Source of the DNA: Dichotomicrobium sp964540795
GTDB taxonomy: Bacteria; Pseudomonadota; Alphaproteobacteria; Rhizobiales; Rhodomicrobiaceae
NCBI GenBank assembly: GCA_964540795.1
Contig: CAZINX010000009.1
Span: 1 to 64,000 of the forward strand
Direction of reading: 5' to 3'
Length of the DNA: 64,000 nt
Part shown: positions 1-9,500 of the stretch, piece by piece
Numbering within the stretch: the stretch's first letter is position 1
Layout: each line of letters begins with the position of its first letter
The notes under the pieces: generated by a model
What the model saw: only the letters and a program-made list of their open reading frames with translations
The model's database searches: none
Told to the model about the DNA's origin: nothing
Made by a program: the position numbers and the translations under genes

Positions 1-329
1 GCGCGCAGGCCGGACAACCGATCCGGGCCGGCCTCATCGGGGCCGGCAAGTTAGGGGCGATGTATCCCGCGTGGCTTGCGGGGCAATGTGCGGCCGCGGC
101 GAAACGCTATCTTGCCGCAGGCGAGACTCTCGACGGCGAAGGCGGCTATACCGTATGGAGAATTCCGGGATTGGCGGAAGCGAGCGAGAATGTCCTGCCG
201 ACAGGCCGTGCGCACGGCGTGCCGCATGGGCGGCGCGTGAAACAAGGCGAAATTCTGACATTGTCTGATGCAACGCTTTTCGCGGATGACATAATCGGCC
301 TCTACAAAGAGGCGCAGGCGAGCGGATGA
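1..329 (+). pseudogene. Internally deleted SAF-domain NAD(P)-dependent oxidoreductase (5' end outside window)
   Basis: The frame is open from the left edge, so the 5' end lies outside the window. It starts with a Rossmann nucleotide-binding segment (QPIRAGLIGAGKLGAM) that in this homoserine-dehydrogenase-like/SAF family sits at the extreme N-terminus of a protein of about 430-450 residues. Within seven residues it passes to the extreme C-terminal SAF part (AAAAKRYLAAGETLDGEGGY, then the GRAHGVPHGRRVKQGEILT stretch). About 300 residues of catalytic core are therefore absent, while the joint stays in frame. The likely explanation is an in-frame deletion pseudogene; a functional mini-protein is less likely. 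An ATG at 60 could start an 89-residue product. Confidence 0.6.
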
Positions 330-494
330 TGCCCCCGTCCGGGACGCATCCTTCGTGTATAAGTTGTTAACGGGTTGATCGCGTCGCGTTGACTCGTCGG
401 CGGCGCCGGAGAAATCTGGGCGGACTTCAATCGGAGCGTGCGTGCGTGAGGTTTTGCCTTCGGCGGCGCTGGAGGGATTACGGGGGGTAGCAAC

Positions 495-1670
495 ATGAGT
501 GAGACTGAGAAGCGGCCGGCGATTGACCCGACAGGGTTGACAGACCAGCGCCGCCGCGTGGGCGGTCGCATCGACGAAGCGATCGCGCGCGTGCTGTCGC
601 ATGGCCAGTTCATCCTCGGGCCGGAGGTCACGGAACTGGAGCAGAAGCTCGCGGAATTCTGCGGCGCGGGCCACTGCGTGACATGCGCAAGCGGCACCGA
701 TGCGCTTCAGCTCCTTCTGATGGCCGAGGGCATCGGCGCGGGGGATGCGGTCTTCGTGCCAGCGTTTTCCTTCGTCGCGACGGCGGAGGTCGTCCCGCTG
801 GTCGGCGCGGTGCCCATTTTCGTGGATGTCGATCCCAACAGCTTCAATCTGGAGCCGTCGAGCCTGGATGCAGCCATCGGTCTGGCCAGGCGGCTCGGGC
901 TGCGGCCGCGCTGCGTTATCGCCGTCGATCTGTTCGGGCAGCCGGCGGACTACGACGCCATTCACGCCGTTGCCGCGCCCCACGGCCTGACGGTCATCGC
1001 CGATGCCGCGCAAAGCTTCGGGGCATGGCTGAATGGCCGGCCAGTCGGCGCGCTGGGCCACCACACCGCGACCAGCTTCTACCCGACGAAACCGCTCAGT
1101 TGCTACGGGGATGGCGGCGCGATCTTCACGGACAACGCGGGCACGGCGGATCTCCTGCGCTCGCTGCGGGTTCACGGGCAGGGCCGCTCCAAGAACGACA
1201 ACATTCGTATCGGCCTGAACAGCCGCCTCGATACGTTGCAGGCCGCGGTCCTGCTGGAAAAGCTCGACGTGTTTCCGCAGGAAATCACGGCGCGGCAGGA
1301 TCGGGCCCGCCGCTACAGCGAGGCACTAGACGATATCGTGCGCGTGCCGGCGCTGCGCGCGGGCGCGACCTCGGTCTGGGCGCAATATACGCTTGTCACC
1401 CAGGCGCGCGATGAGCTGGTCGCACTTTGTCGTCAGGCCGGCATCCCGGCAGCGGTCTATTATCCCGTCACGCTGAATGCCCAGCCGGGCTATCGGCGTT
1501 TCCCGGCGACGCCAACCGGCCTTCCCAACGCGGAGTGGCTGGCCGAGCGCGTCGTCAGTCTGCCGATCCATGCCTATCTGGACGACGAGGCCCAGGACTT
1601 CATCATCAACACCGTTCGCAGAGGACTTGAGACGGTCGAGAAGGTCTCGCTAGACGCCAAGTATGCGTGA
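495..1670 (+). CDS. gnnB: DegT/DnrJ/EryC1/StrS aminotransferase, probable UDP-3-keto-GlcNAc aminotransferase GnnB
   Basis: This is a 391-residue PLP-dependent sugar aminotransferase of the DegT family. The cofactor-anchoring CASGTDAL motif lies near residue 65, the aspartate of VIADAAQSFGA near 170, and the Schiff-base lysine in SFYPTKPLSCYGDGG is K199. A G-rich ribosome site precedes the ATG. The next gene downstream is a Gfo/Idh dehydrogenase, and this pair matches GnnA/GnnB, which oxidise and then transaminate UDP-GlcNAc at C3 to give UDP-GlcNAc3N for amide-linked lipid A. The family is certain. The substrate is inferred from the pairing and the alphaproteobacterial setting, and other nucleotide sugars remain possible. 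Confidence 0.75.
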   Translation: MSETEKRPAIDPTGLTDQRRRVGGRIDEAIARVLSHGQFILGPEVTELEQKLAEFCGAGHCVTCASGTDALQLLLMAEGIGAGDAVFVPAFSFVATAEVVPLVGAVPIFVDVDPNSFNLEPSSLDAAIGLARRLGLRPRCVIAVDLFGQPADYDAIHAVAAPHGLTVIADAAQSFGAWLNGRPVGALGHHTATSFYPTKPLSCYGDGGAIFTDNAGTADLLRSLRVHGQGRSKNDNIRIGLNSRLDTLQAAVLLEKLDVFPQEITARQDRARRYSEALDDIVRVPALRAGATSVWAQYTLVTQARDELVALCRQAGIPAAVYYPVTLNAQPGYRRFPATPTGLPNAEWLAERVVSLPIHAYLDDEAQDFIINTVRRGLETVEKVSLDAKYA

Positions 1671-1881
1671 TGTCCGGCACGCGGCGAAGCGCGGCCTGCC
1701 GTGTGTCGCGTTCTGGCCTGCGCGGGCTGCTTCCGCTGCGGCCGGCCAGCGACCGCCAGTTTGAGGTGCGGTTTCGCGAGGCGCCCGAAGAATGGTTATG
1801 GTGGAATACCCGCTTGGTTGAGGGCCAGCGCAATAATGCCCGAGCCGGGCGGTATCCCCAAAAGCGTAAGGACAATCCGCC

Positions 1882-2853
1882 ATGTCGCAGCCCATCCGCG
1901 TGGCCGTCGTCGGCGTCGGCTATTTCGGGCGTTTCCATGCGAAACACTATGCCGCCGCGCCGCAGGCGCAGCTTGTGGCGGTCGTCGACACCGACGAAGC
2001 GCGCGCCCGCGAGGTGGCCGCCGAGTTCGGCTGCGAAGCGGCGCGGGATTACCGCGAACTGCTGGGCCGCGTCGATGCCGTGAGCGTCGCCGTGCCCACG
2101 CCCGAGCATTACGCGATCGCCAAGGCGCTGATGGAGGCGGGTCTTCACGTTTTCGTCGAGAAGCCGCTGACCGACAGCGTGGAGAGCGCCGGCGCGCTCG
2201 CCGATCTCGCGGAGGCCCGCGAGCGGGTGCTGCAAGTTGGCCATGTCGAGCGCTACTCTGCGGCTTTTCGCGCGCTGGCCAGCCGCGTCACGCGCCCGCT
2301 CTACATTGAAAGCTACCGGATCGCGCCCTGGCGGGAGCGCGGAGTCGACGTCGACGTGATCCTCGACCTGATGATTCACGACATCGACATCGTGATGGGT
2401 CTTGTCGGCGCGCCCGTCACGCAGGTCGAGGCTGTCGGAACGCCGGTGCTGAGCGGAACCACCGATCTGGCGAACGCGCGCGTGGTGTTCGAGTCCGGCT
2501 GCGTCGCCAATATCACGGCGAGCCGGGTGAGCTACAAGACCGAGCGCCGCGTCCGCGTGTTCCAGTCCAGACAGTACGTGATCTGCGACATGGCCGAGGG
2601 GCGCATCTTCCAGTATCAGCTACGCGGCGACCCGGCCGTCGAAGGCCTTGCCGCCATTGCCAGCGATACAGTTGACATCCCGAAGGAAGACAGCCTCGCC
2701 AACGAAATCCGGGAGTTCCTCGACTGCGTCGCCACGGGACGCAAGCCGACGGTGGATGGCCGCGCCGGGTGCGAGGCCGTGCGCGTTGCCGGGATGATCA
2801 ACGACAGCATTCGCGCGCATCATCGCGCCGCACTCGCCGCGTCCGGGCGTTGA
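1882..2853 (+). CDS. gnnA: Gfo/Idh/MocA oxidoreductase, probable UDP-GlcNAc 3-dehydrogenase GnnA
   Basis: This 323-residue cytosolic dehydrogenase has an N-terminal Rossmann motif (VAVVGVGYFGRFHAKHY, residues about 7-23), the family EKPL motif near residue 93, and a C-terminal Gfo/Idh domain containing DLMIHDIDIV. AAGGAC lies about 8 bases before the ATG. It follows the DegT aminotransferase by 211 bp in the same direction. Together they would convert UDP-GlcNAc to the 3-keto and then the 3-amino sugar used by LpxA to build lipid A with 2,3-diaminoglucose. The fold and cofactor use are clear. The lipid A role is inferred from the gene pair, since no lpx gene lies in the window. Confidence 0.72.
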   Translation: MSQPIRVAVVGVGYFGRFHAKHYAAAPQAQLVAVVDTDEARAREVAAEFGCEAARDYRELLGRVDAVSVAVPTPEHYAIAKALMEAGLHVFVEKPLTDSVESAGALADLAEARERVLQVGHVERYSAAFRALASRVTRPLYIESYRIAPWRERGVDVDVILDLMIHDIDIVMGLVGAPVTQVEAVGTPVLSGTTDLANARVVFESGCVANITASRVSYKTERRVRVFQSRQYVICDMAEGRIFQYQLRGDPAVEGLAAIASDTVDIPKEDSLANEIREFLDCVATGRKPTVDGRAGCEAVRVAGMINDSIRAHHRAALAASGR

Positions 2854-2921
2854 GCGCAGCCGCGCAAGATAAAGGGCCCGCCTATGAGACGAGCCCTCTC
2901 ACGCTTCGCTATCAGCAAATT

Positions 2922-3020
2922 TCAAAGCGCCAGAAGCGACAGCACCGTCATCGCCGTGACGAACGCCATGCCCACCTGATTGAACGGCGGCTGCGCCGCC
3001 CACCATGCAACGAACTTCAT
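2922..3020 (-). CDS. 32-residue predicted single-span membrane peptide, unknown function
   Basis: A 32-codon frame begins MKFVAWWAAQPPFNQ and ends in a hydrophobic stretch (VGMAFVTAMTVLSLLAL) long enough to cross the membrane. It is preceded by GAGGAGG five bases before the ATG, an unusually strong ribosome site for a chance frame. It lies alone on the minus strand between gnnA and the aldehyde dehydrogenase gene, and is downstream of that gene in the same direction. No family is recognised. The ribosome site and the amphipathic-then-hydrophobic composition support a real small protein, but coding status is unproven. Confidence 0.5.
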   Translation of the reverse strand: MKFVAWWAAQPPFNQVGMAFVTAMTVLSLLAL

Positions 3021-3161
3021 TTCCGCCTCCTCATGGCCATCCAGAAAACCGACTTGCGTTTACGTTTTGGATATTGTTCGGCCCGGCTGCCAGCGGAATG
3101 GTTGCATATCTCATATGCGGGAAACGCGGGCTTGTCGCCTTCAGCGCCGCTTCCCGCCGGA

Positions 3162-4664
3162 TCAGATATCGAACTTGATTCCCTGCGCCAGCGGCAGCGC
3201 CCGCGAGTAGTTGACCGTCGCTGTCTGCCGGCGCATGTAGCCTTTCCAGGCGTCGGAGCCGCTCTCGCGCCCGCCGCCGGTGTCCTTCTCGCCGCCGAAC
3301 GCCCCGCCGATCTCCGCGCCTGACGGGCCGATATTCACGTTGGCGATGCCGCAGTCGGAGCCGGTCGCGGACAGGAAGGCTTCCGTCTCGCGCACATCCG
3401 TCGAGAAGATCGAGGAGGAAAGCCCCTGCGGCACGCCGTTATGCAGCGCGATCGCTTCGTCGAAGCTGCGATATTTCATCGTGTAGAGGATCGGGGCGAA
3501 GGTCTCCTCGCGGACGATCTCGGTCTGGTCCGGCATTTCCACGATCGCCGGGCGGACATAGGCCGCATTGGGCCAGGCGTTCGTCAGCACCCGGCCGCCG
3601 CCGTGCACGGCGCCGCCATCGGCGCGGGCCTGCTCCAGCGCGCGGTCCATCGCGGTGACGGCCGCTTCGTCAATCAGGGGGCCGACCAGCACGCCCTCCT
3701 CAAGCGGATTGCCGATGGGCAAGCCGTCATACGCCTTGAGCAGGCGCGGCAGAAGCTGGTCGTAGGTGTCTTCATGCACGATCAACCGGCGCAGCGACGT
3801 GCAGCGCTGCCCCGCCGTGCCCACGGCGGCGAACACGATCGCGCGCAGCGCCAGTTCCAGATCAGCCGAGGGCGCGACGATGGCCCCGTTGTTGCCGCCA
3901 AGCTCCAGGATGCAGCGCCCGAGCCGCTGTGCGACGGTGGACGACACCGCGCGGCCCATCGGCACCGACCCGGTCGCCGAGACGATCGGCACCTGATGGC
4001 TCCGCGCCAGCGCGTCGCCGAGTTCGCGCCCGCCGACCAGCACCTGGGTCAACCCCTCGGGTGCATCCGGGCCGAACCGCGCCATCGCCCGCTCGCAGAT
4101 TTTCTGGACGGCCAGCGCCGTCAGCGGCGCTTTCTCCGAGGGCTTCCACAGCACCGGATTGCCGCAAACCAGCGCCAGCGCGGCGTTCCATGACCACGGC
4201 GCGACGGGGAAGTTGAAAGCGGTGATGACGCCGGTCACGCCCATCGGGTGCCAGCTTTCGCGCATGGAATGCCCGGGCCGCTCGGAGGCGATGGTGAGGC
4301 CGTGAAGCTGCCGGCTCTGCCCGAGGGCGAAGTCGCAGATGTCGATCATCTCCTGCACCTCGCCGAGGCCCTCCTGCAGGATCTTTCCGCATTCGAGCGT
4401 CACCAGCGCGCCGAGATCGTCCTTGGCCGCGCGCAGTTCCTCGCCGAGCAGCCGCACCAGCTCGCCCCGGCGCGGCGGCGGCACGTCGCGCCATTTGAGA
4501 AAGGCGTGATCGGCGCGGGCGATCATCGTTTCGGCTTCGGCCGGGCTGTGTTGGCGCAGCCGGGCGATTTCCGAGCCGTCGATCGGCGTGGTGACGGATA
4601 AATCGCCGCCGCTCAGTTCGGCTTCGGAAAAACCGCAGGCGCGCAGGATGGAGTCGTATGTCAT
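3162..4664 (-). CDS. ALDH7-type aldehyde dehydrogenase (alpha-aminoadipate semialdehyde / piperidine-6-carboxylate dehydrogenase-like)
   Basis: This 500-residue NAD-dependent aldehyde dehydrogenase shows the catalytic glutamate in ILELGGNNG (E254) and the nucleophile in GTAGQRCTS (C288). ITAFNFPVAPWSWN and KPSEKAPLTALA are typical of the antiquitin (ALDH7) branch, which oxidises alpha-aminoadipate semialdehyde in lysine catabolism. The start is set by GGGGAG six bases before the ATG; the frame stays open upstream, but without a ribosome site or homology. The gene is divergent from a GbsR/MarR regulator with a perfect palindrome between them, so both may share control. The enzyme class is certain and the substrate is inferred from the subfamily. 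Confidence 0.85.
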   Translation of the reverse strand: MTYDSILRACGFSEAELSGGDLSVTTPIDGSEIARLRQHSPAEAETMIARADHAFLKWRDVPPPRRGELVRLLGEELRAAKDDLGALVTLECGKILQEGLGEVQEMIDICDFALGQSRQLHGLTIASERPGHSMRESWHPMGVTGVITAFNFPVAPWSWNAALALVCGNPVLWKPSEKAPLTALAVQKICERAMARFGPDAPEGLTQVLVGGRELGDALARSHQVPIVSATGSVPMGRAVSSTVAQRLGRCILELGGNNGAIVAPSADLELALRAIVFAAVGTAGQRCTSLRRLIVHEDTYDQLLPRLLKAYDGLPIGNPLEEGVLVGPLIDEAAVTAMDRALEQARADGGAVHGGGRVLTNAWPNAAYVRPAIVEMPDQTEIVREETFAPILYTMKYRSFDEAIALHNGVPQGLSSSIFSTDVRETEAFLSATGSDCGIANVNIGPSGAEIGGAFGGEKDTGGGRESGSDAWKGYMRRQTATVNYSRALPLAQGIKFDI

Positions 4665-4819
4665 GTGTGTCTCCCCGCAGGTGTATCGCGCGGCACTGTC
4701 TGCCAGCTTAACCGCTGATGGCGTCAAGGTGAAATCCTGCGCCCGGCGGAGTGCGCTGCGCGCGCCCGGGCGGGCCGCTCGCGCCTGAGCGGATTGTCGC
4801 ATGGACCAACGTTTATTCT

Positions 4820-4837
4820 GTTCAGTCTTGACTGAAC
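4820..4837. promoter_or_regulatory. Perfect 18-bp palindromic operator
   Basis: GTTCAGTC-TT-GACTGAAC is an exact 8-2-8 inverted repeat centred 37 bp before the regulator start, in the intergenic space shared with the aldehyde dehydrogenase gene. It is flanked by TTCTG and CAGAA-type bases that extend the dyad imperfectly. Its size and position suit a dimeric MarR/GbsR-type winged helix protein, presumably the adjacent gene product acting on itself. Binding is inferred. Confidence 0.65.
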
Positions 4838-4865
4838 CACAGAACAGCCCCAATTCCCGGTCGTT

Positions 4866-5324
4866 ATGACACGCACGAAAGACAAGCTGGACACCTTCAT
4901 CGACCGGATGGGCGTCGTCGCGGAAGCTGACGGGCTCTCGCGGATTGCCGGACGCATCATGGGCCTGATGGTCGTGGAAGGCGGGCCGCTGAGTTTCTCC
5001 GAGATTGCCGAGCGCCTCGATGTCAGCCGCGCCAGCGTCAGCACGAACACGCGTTTTCTGGAGCGGATCGGGGTTATTGAGCGCGTAACGGTCAAGGGGA
5101 GCCGGCAAGACCATTTTCAGCTCACGGAGGCCCCCTATGCGCGGCTTCTGGAAGGCTCGATCGCGCGTATGAAAAAGGCGCAGGATGTGGTCGCGGATGC
5201 GAAGGCTGGCCTGTCGCCCGAGGACGGTGAGCGCCAACGGCGTCTGGAGGAACTCGGCGCGTTCTACGCATCGCTGGCCGAGATCTTTGAGGCATTGGCG
5301 GCGCGTCTGGACCATCGGCGTTAA
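4866..5324 (+). CDS. GbsR/MarR-family transcriptional regulator
   Basis: This 152-residue protein has a winged helix-turn-helix over roughly residues 25-85. The recognition part is SFSEIAERLDVSRASVSTNT, followed by the wing around VTVKGSRQDHF. A long helical C-terminal half is suited to dimerisation. This matches the GbsR branch of the MarR superfamily. It sits directly upstream of the HlyD-RND pair, with 90 bp to the next start, and divergent from the ALDH7 gene. It is therefore the likely local repressor of the efflux operon, through the palindrome at 4820-4837. The inducer is unknown. Confidence 0.8.
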   Translation: MTRTKDKLDTFIDRMGVVAEADGLSRIAGRIMGLMVVEGGPLSFSEIAERLDVSRASVSTNTRFLERIGVIERVTVKGSRQDHFQLTEAPYARLLEGSIARMKKAQDVVADAKAGLSPEDGERQRRLEELGAFYASLAEIFEALAARLDHRR

Positions 5325-5414
5325 TGAATGTGAAGCGTAACCACCCCAAGTTCGACGTGGAATTCAAGTTCGACCAGGAATTCATGAGGCCCCGAGCGGC
5401 CTGGAGCAGCGAGA

Positions 5415-6569
5415 ATGAGCCTTTTGCGTTTTGTGAAGTCCCAGTGGATCACGATCCTGATCGTCGGCGCGCTCGTCGCGTGGATGGCCAGCGGGATCGT
5501 CGGCGGACGCCAGACCCCGCAGGTGGGCGAGAACGGGCAGCCGAAGGCGGAGCGCCCGCTGACGCAGGTGCAGGTCCGGGAGATGACGGCGGAGGAGGTG
5601 ACCCGCTTCGTGGAGCTGCAAGGTCAGGCGGAGGTCGAGCGGGTCGCGACAGTGCGCGCGGAGACGGCAGGGCGCGTCGCGGAACTCCCGGGCCAGCGGG
5701 GCAAGCGCATCGATGCCGGCGCGGAAATCGCCGTGCTGGCGATGAACGACCGCCAGGCCCGTCTGGACGAGGCCGAGGCGCTGGTCGAACAGCGCCAGAG
5801 CGAGTTCGCCGCCGCCCGGCAGCTTGGCGAAAAGGGCTTTCAGGCGCAGAACCGCGTGAAGGAAGCCGCAGCCGCGCTCGCCGCGGCCGAGGCCCGGCTT
5901 GCGGCGATCCGCGAGGAAATCTCCGATGTCCGCATCGTTGCGCCGTTCTCCGGCGTGCTCGAAACGCGGCCCGTGGAGGTTGGCGATTACCTTTCAGTGG
6001 GCGATGATGTCGCCACGGTGGTCGATGACGATCCGCTGAAGATTACCGCCCATGTGCCGCAGCAGAAGGTCAACCGGATCGAGGAAGGCGCTTCGGCCGA
6101 CATCGAATTCATCACCGGCCAGACCGCCACAGGCGCCGTCACGCTGATCGCGTCGGTCGCCGCCGAGTCCACGCGCACTTACCGCATCGAGGTCGAGGTC
6201 GATAACGCCGAGCGCGCCTTTCGCCCCGGCATGAGCGCGACCTTGCGCATCCCGACCGAAGTGGTGCAGGCGCAGTTCGTCTCGCCCGCCATTTTCAGCC
6301 TCGACAGCGAAGGCCGCCTCGGCGTGAAGACCGTGAACGCCGACAACGAGGTGGTCTTCCACCCGGTCGAACCGATCCAGGCCGCGCCCGATGGCGTGTG
6401 GGTCGCCGGCCTGCCGGAAACCGCGCGCGTTATCACTGTTGGCCAGGGTTTCGTGCGCGCCGGCGAGACGGTGAAGCCCGTTCCCGAGAGCGCGAGCGGC
6501 AACGGCGCGCCCGCAACCAGCAAAGGCGTTGAGCCCGGCGAAGTCGCCGCGACCGGCTCCGCCGGCTGA
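5415..6569 (+). CDS. RND efflux periplasmic adaptor (HlyD/MFP family)
   Basis: This 384-residue membrane fusion protein has an N-terminal membrane anchor at about residues 11-29. Lipoyl/barrel-sandwich halves surround an alpha-helical hairpin rich in Ala/Glu (ALVEQRQSEFAAARQL onward, with repeated AAAEARL). The second lipoyl half follows at RIVAPFSGVLETRPVEVGD, then the beta-barrel domain. It would sit in the periplasm and link the inner-membrane pump encoded 8 bp downstream to an outer-membrane channel. No channel gene is present here, so a TolC-type protein must come from elsewhere. The C-terminal tail is Gly/Ser/Ala-rich and probably disordered. Confidence 0.9.
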   Translation: MSLLRFVKSQWITILIVGALVAWMASGIVGGRQTPQVGENGQPKAERPLTQVQVREMTAEEVTRFVELQGQAEVERVATVRAETAGRVAELPGQRGKRIDAGAEIAVLAMNDRQARLDEAEALVEQRQSEFAAARQLGEKGFQAQNRVKEAAAALAAAEARLAAIREEISDVRIVAPFSGVLETRPVEVGDYLSVGDDVATVVDDDPLKITAHVPQQKVNRIEEGASADIEFITGQTATGAVTLIASVAAESTRTYRIEVEVDNAERAFRPGMSATLRIPTEVVQAQFVSPAIFSLDSEGRLGVKTVNADNEVVFHPVEPIQAAPDGVWVAGLPETARVITVGQGFVRAGETVKPVPESASGNGAPATSKGVEPGEVAATGSAG

Positions 6570-6577
6570 GGACAACC

Positions 6578-9500
6578 ATGACCCGACTGCTTGATGCCGC
6601 GTTCAGCCGTGCCCGCACGGTCATCCTGATCTTCCTCGTGCTGATGGTGACGGGCGGGATGGCCTATTTTTCGATCCCGAAAGAGGCCGAGCCGGACGTT
6701 ACAATCCCGACAATGTATGTGTCCGTCTTCCAGGACGGCATATCGCCGGAGGACTCCGAGCGTCTGCTCGTGCGCCCGCTGGAAAAGGAACTCCAGTCCA
6801 TTGAGGGGCTGGACGAAATGCGGGCCTCGGCGACCCAGAATTACGCCACCATTACGCTGGAATTCGAGGCCGGCTTCGACAGCGACCAGGCGCTGCAGGA
6901 CGTGCGCGAAAAGGTCGACATCGCCAAGTCGGAGTTGCCCGCCGACGCGGAGGAGCCGCGCGTTCAGGAGGTCAATGTCGCGCTGTTTCCCGTGCTCACG
7001 GCCGTGCTGTCCGGCAATGTGCCCGAGCGCACGCTCGTGCAGCTGTCGCGCGACGTGAAGGACCGGCTGGAGGCGCTGCCGGGGGTGCTGGAAGTGGACA
7101 TCGGCGGCAGCCGCGAGGATGTCGTCGAAGTGCTGCTCGACCCCAACACCATGCAGACCTACGGCCTCGCCTACGAGGAGGTCATCCAGCGCATCTCCAA
7201 CAACAATCAGCTCGTCGCCGCCGGGAACCTCGATACCGGCGCGGGCCGCATCGCGCTGAAGGTGCCGGGGGTGGTCGAGAGCTTCGAGGAAGTCCGGGAG
7301 ATGCCGATCAAGGTGGACGGCGACCGCGTCGTCACCGTCGGCGACGTGGCCGTGGTGCGCCGCACCTACAAGGACCCGGATGGCTTCGCGCGCGTCGCCG
7401 GGCAGCCAGCGATGGCGCTGGAGATCAAGAAGCGGGTCGGCGCGAACATCATCGAGACCATCGAGCAGTCCCGCGCGGTCATCGAGCAGATGCGCGGGAC
7501 CTGGCCCGCCGGCGTCGAGGTCGCCTATCTGCAGGACAAGTCGGAGACGGTTCGCACCCTGCTGGGCGACCTGGAGAACAATGTCATCACCGCGATCGTG
7601 CTGGTGATGATCGTGGTTATCGCCGCGCTTGGCCTGCGCTCGGCGCTGCTTGTCGGTCTGGCCATTCCCGGCGCGTTTCTGTCGGGTATCCTGGTTCTGG
7701 ACGCGATCGGGCTGACGCTCAACATCGTCGTGCTGTTCAGCCTCATCATGGTGGTCGGGATGCTCGTGGACGGCGCGATCGTCGTCGTCGAACTGGCCGA
7801 CCGCAAGATGGACGAGGGCGAGCCGCGCGCGCAGGCGTTCGCCGCCGCGGCAAAGCGTATGTTCTGGCCCATTACCGCGGGCATCGCCACCACGGTCGCG
7901 GTGTTCTTCCCGCTGCTGTTCTGGCCGGGCGTCGTCGGCGAGTTCATGCAGTATCTGCCCATCACCGTGATCGTCACGCTGGTTGCGTCGCTGGTGATGG
8001 CGCTGGTGTTCATTCCGGTCATCGGCAAGGTGCTGCGCGGCGGCAGCGGGCGCGCCGGCGATGCGCAGACGATGGCGGCCGCCGAAGGCGGCGATCTGGA
8101 CCGGCTCGGCGGGCTGACCGGCTGGTATGTCGGCGCGCTGCGCAGCGCCGCGCAGCGTCCTGGCTCGACCATCATTGCCGTCCTGGGCATGGTGATCGGC
8201 GCCTATGCGCTTTACGGCGCCTACGGAAAAGGCATCGAATTCTTCCCGAGCGTCGAACCCGACTTTGCGCAGGTGCAAATCCAGGCGCGCGGCAACCTGT
8301 CGGTTTACGAGCGCGACGACATCGTGCGCCGCGTGGAACAGCGGCTGCTCGACTACCCGGCCTTCGAGAACGTCTATGCGCGGACCATCGCCGGAAGCGA
8401 GGCGCAGCGCAACATGGCCGAGGACGTGATCGGCGTCATCCAGCTTGAATTGACCGAGTGGGATACGCGCCCGCCAGCAGCCGAGGTGCTGGGCGAGGTG
8501 CGCGAGGACCTGGCTGATATCGCTGGCGTCAACATCCAGGTGCGCGAGCAGCAGGGTGGACCCACGCAGGGCAAACCGGTCCAGATTGAGCTGAACACGC
8601 CCGCGCCGGAGCAGTTGCCCGATGCCGTGGCGCGCGTGCGCGAAGAGATGGAAGATGTCGGCGGCTTCGTGGATGTGACCGACTCGCGGCCGCTGCCGGG
8701 CGTGGAGTGGCGGCTGGAGGTGGACCGGGCCGAGGCCGCGCGCTACGGCGCGGACATCTCCCTGCTCGGTTATGCCGTGCAGATGGTCACGAACGGGGTC
8801 AAGGTGGCGGAGTATCAGCCGGACGACACCGATGAGGAAGTCGACATCCGCGTGCGCTTTCCCTTCGGCGCGCGCAGCCTCGAACAGCTCGATCAGCTCA
8901 CGGTGCCGACGGCGAGCGGGCAGGTGCCGATCGGCAATTTCGTCCGCTTCGAGCCCGCGCCGAAAACCGGAACCATCGACCGGGTCGACGCCGAGCGCGT
9001 GATGACGGTCGAGGCCGACGTGGCCGATGGCCTGCTCGTCGACACGCAGGTGCGCAAGCTGCAGGCCGCGCTGGAGACCGTCTCGTTTGCGCAGGGCACG
9101 GAGGTGACCTTCAAGGGCGAGGACGAGGACATCGCCGAAACGATGGACTTCCTGACGAAGGCATTCGTCGCCGCCATCGGTCTGATGCTGATCCTGCTCG
9201 TGACGCAGTTCAACAGCATCTTCCAGGCGCTCCTCGTCATGAGCGCGATCGTGCTGTCCACGGCGGGCGTGCTGCTCGGGTTGCTGATCCGCGGCGAGCC
9301 GTTCGGCATCGTCATGTCGGGGATCGGCGTCATCGCGCTGGCCGGCATCGTCGTGAACAACAATATCGTGCTGATTGACACCTACAACGACCTGCGCCGC
9401 CGGGCCGGGCTGGAGCCGCTGGAGGCCGCGCTGCGCACCGGCGCCCAGCGTCTGCGGCCGGTGGTGCTGACGGTAGTGACGACGGTTCTCGGCCTGATGC

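Noticed and set aside
51..1175. Long minus-strand open frame covering the SAF remnant and gnnB
   Set aside because: It is antisense to a clear DegT-family gene, its translation is Arg/Ala/His-rich without motifs, and it has no ribosome site. High GC content produces such shadows.
6179..8278. 699-codon minus-strand open frame inside the first RND permease gene
   Set aside because: The translation is His/Asp/Arg/Gln-rich low complexity, typical of the antisense of high-GC membrane protein genes, and the plus strand carries all RND motifs.
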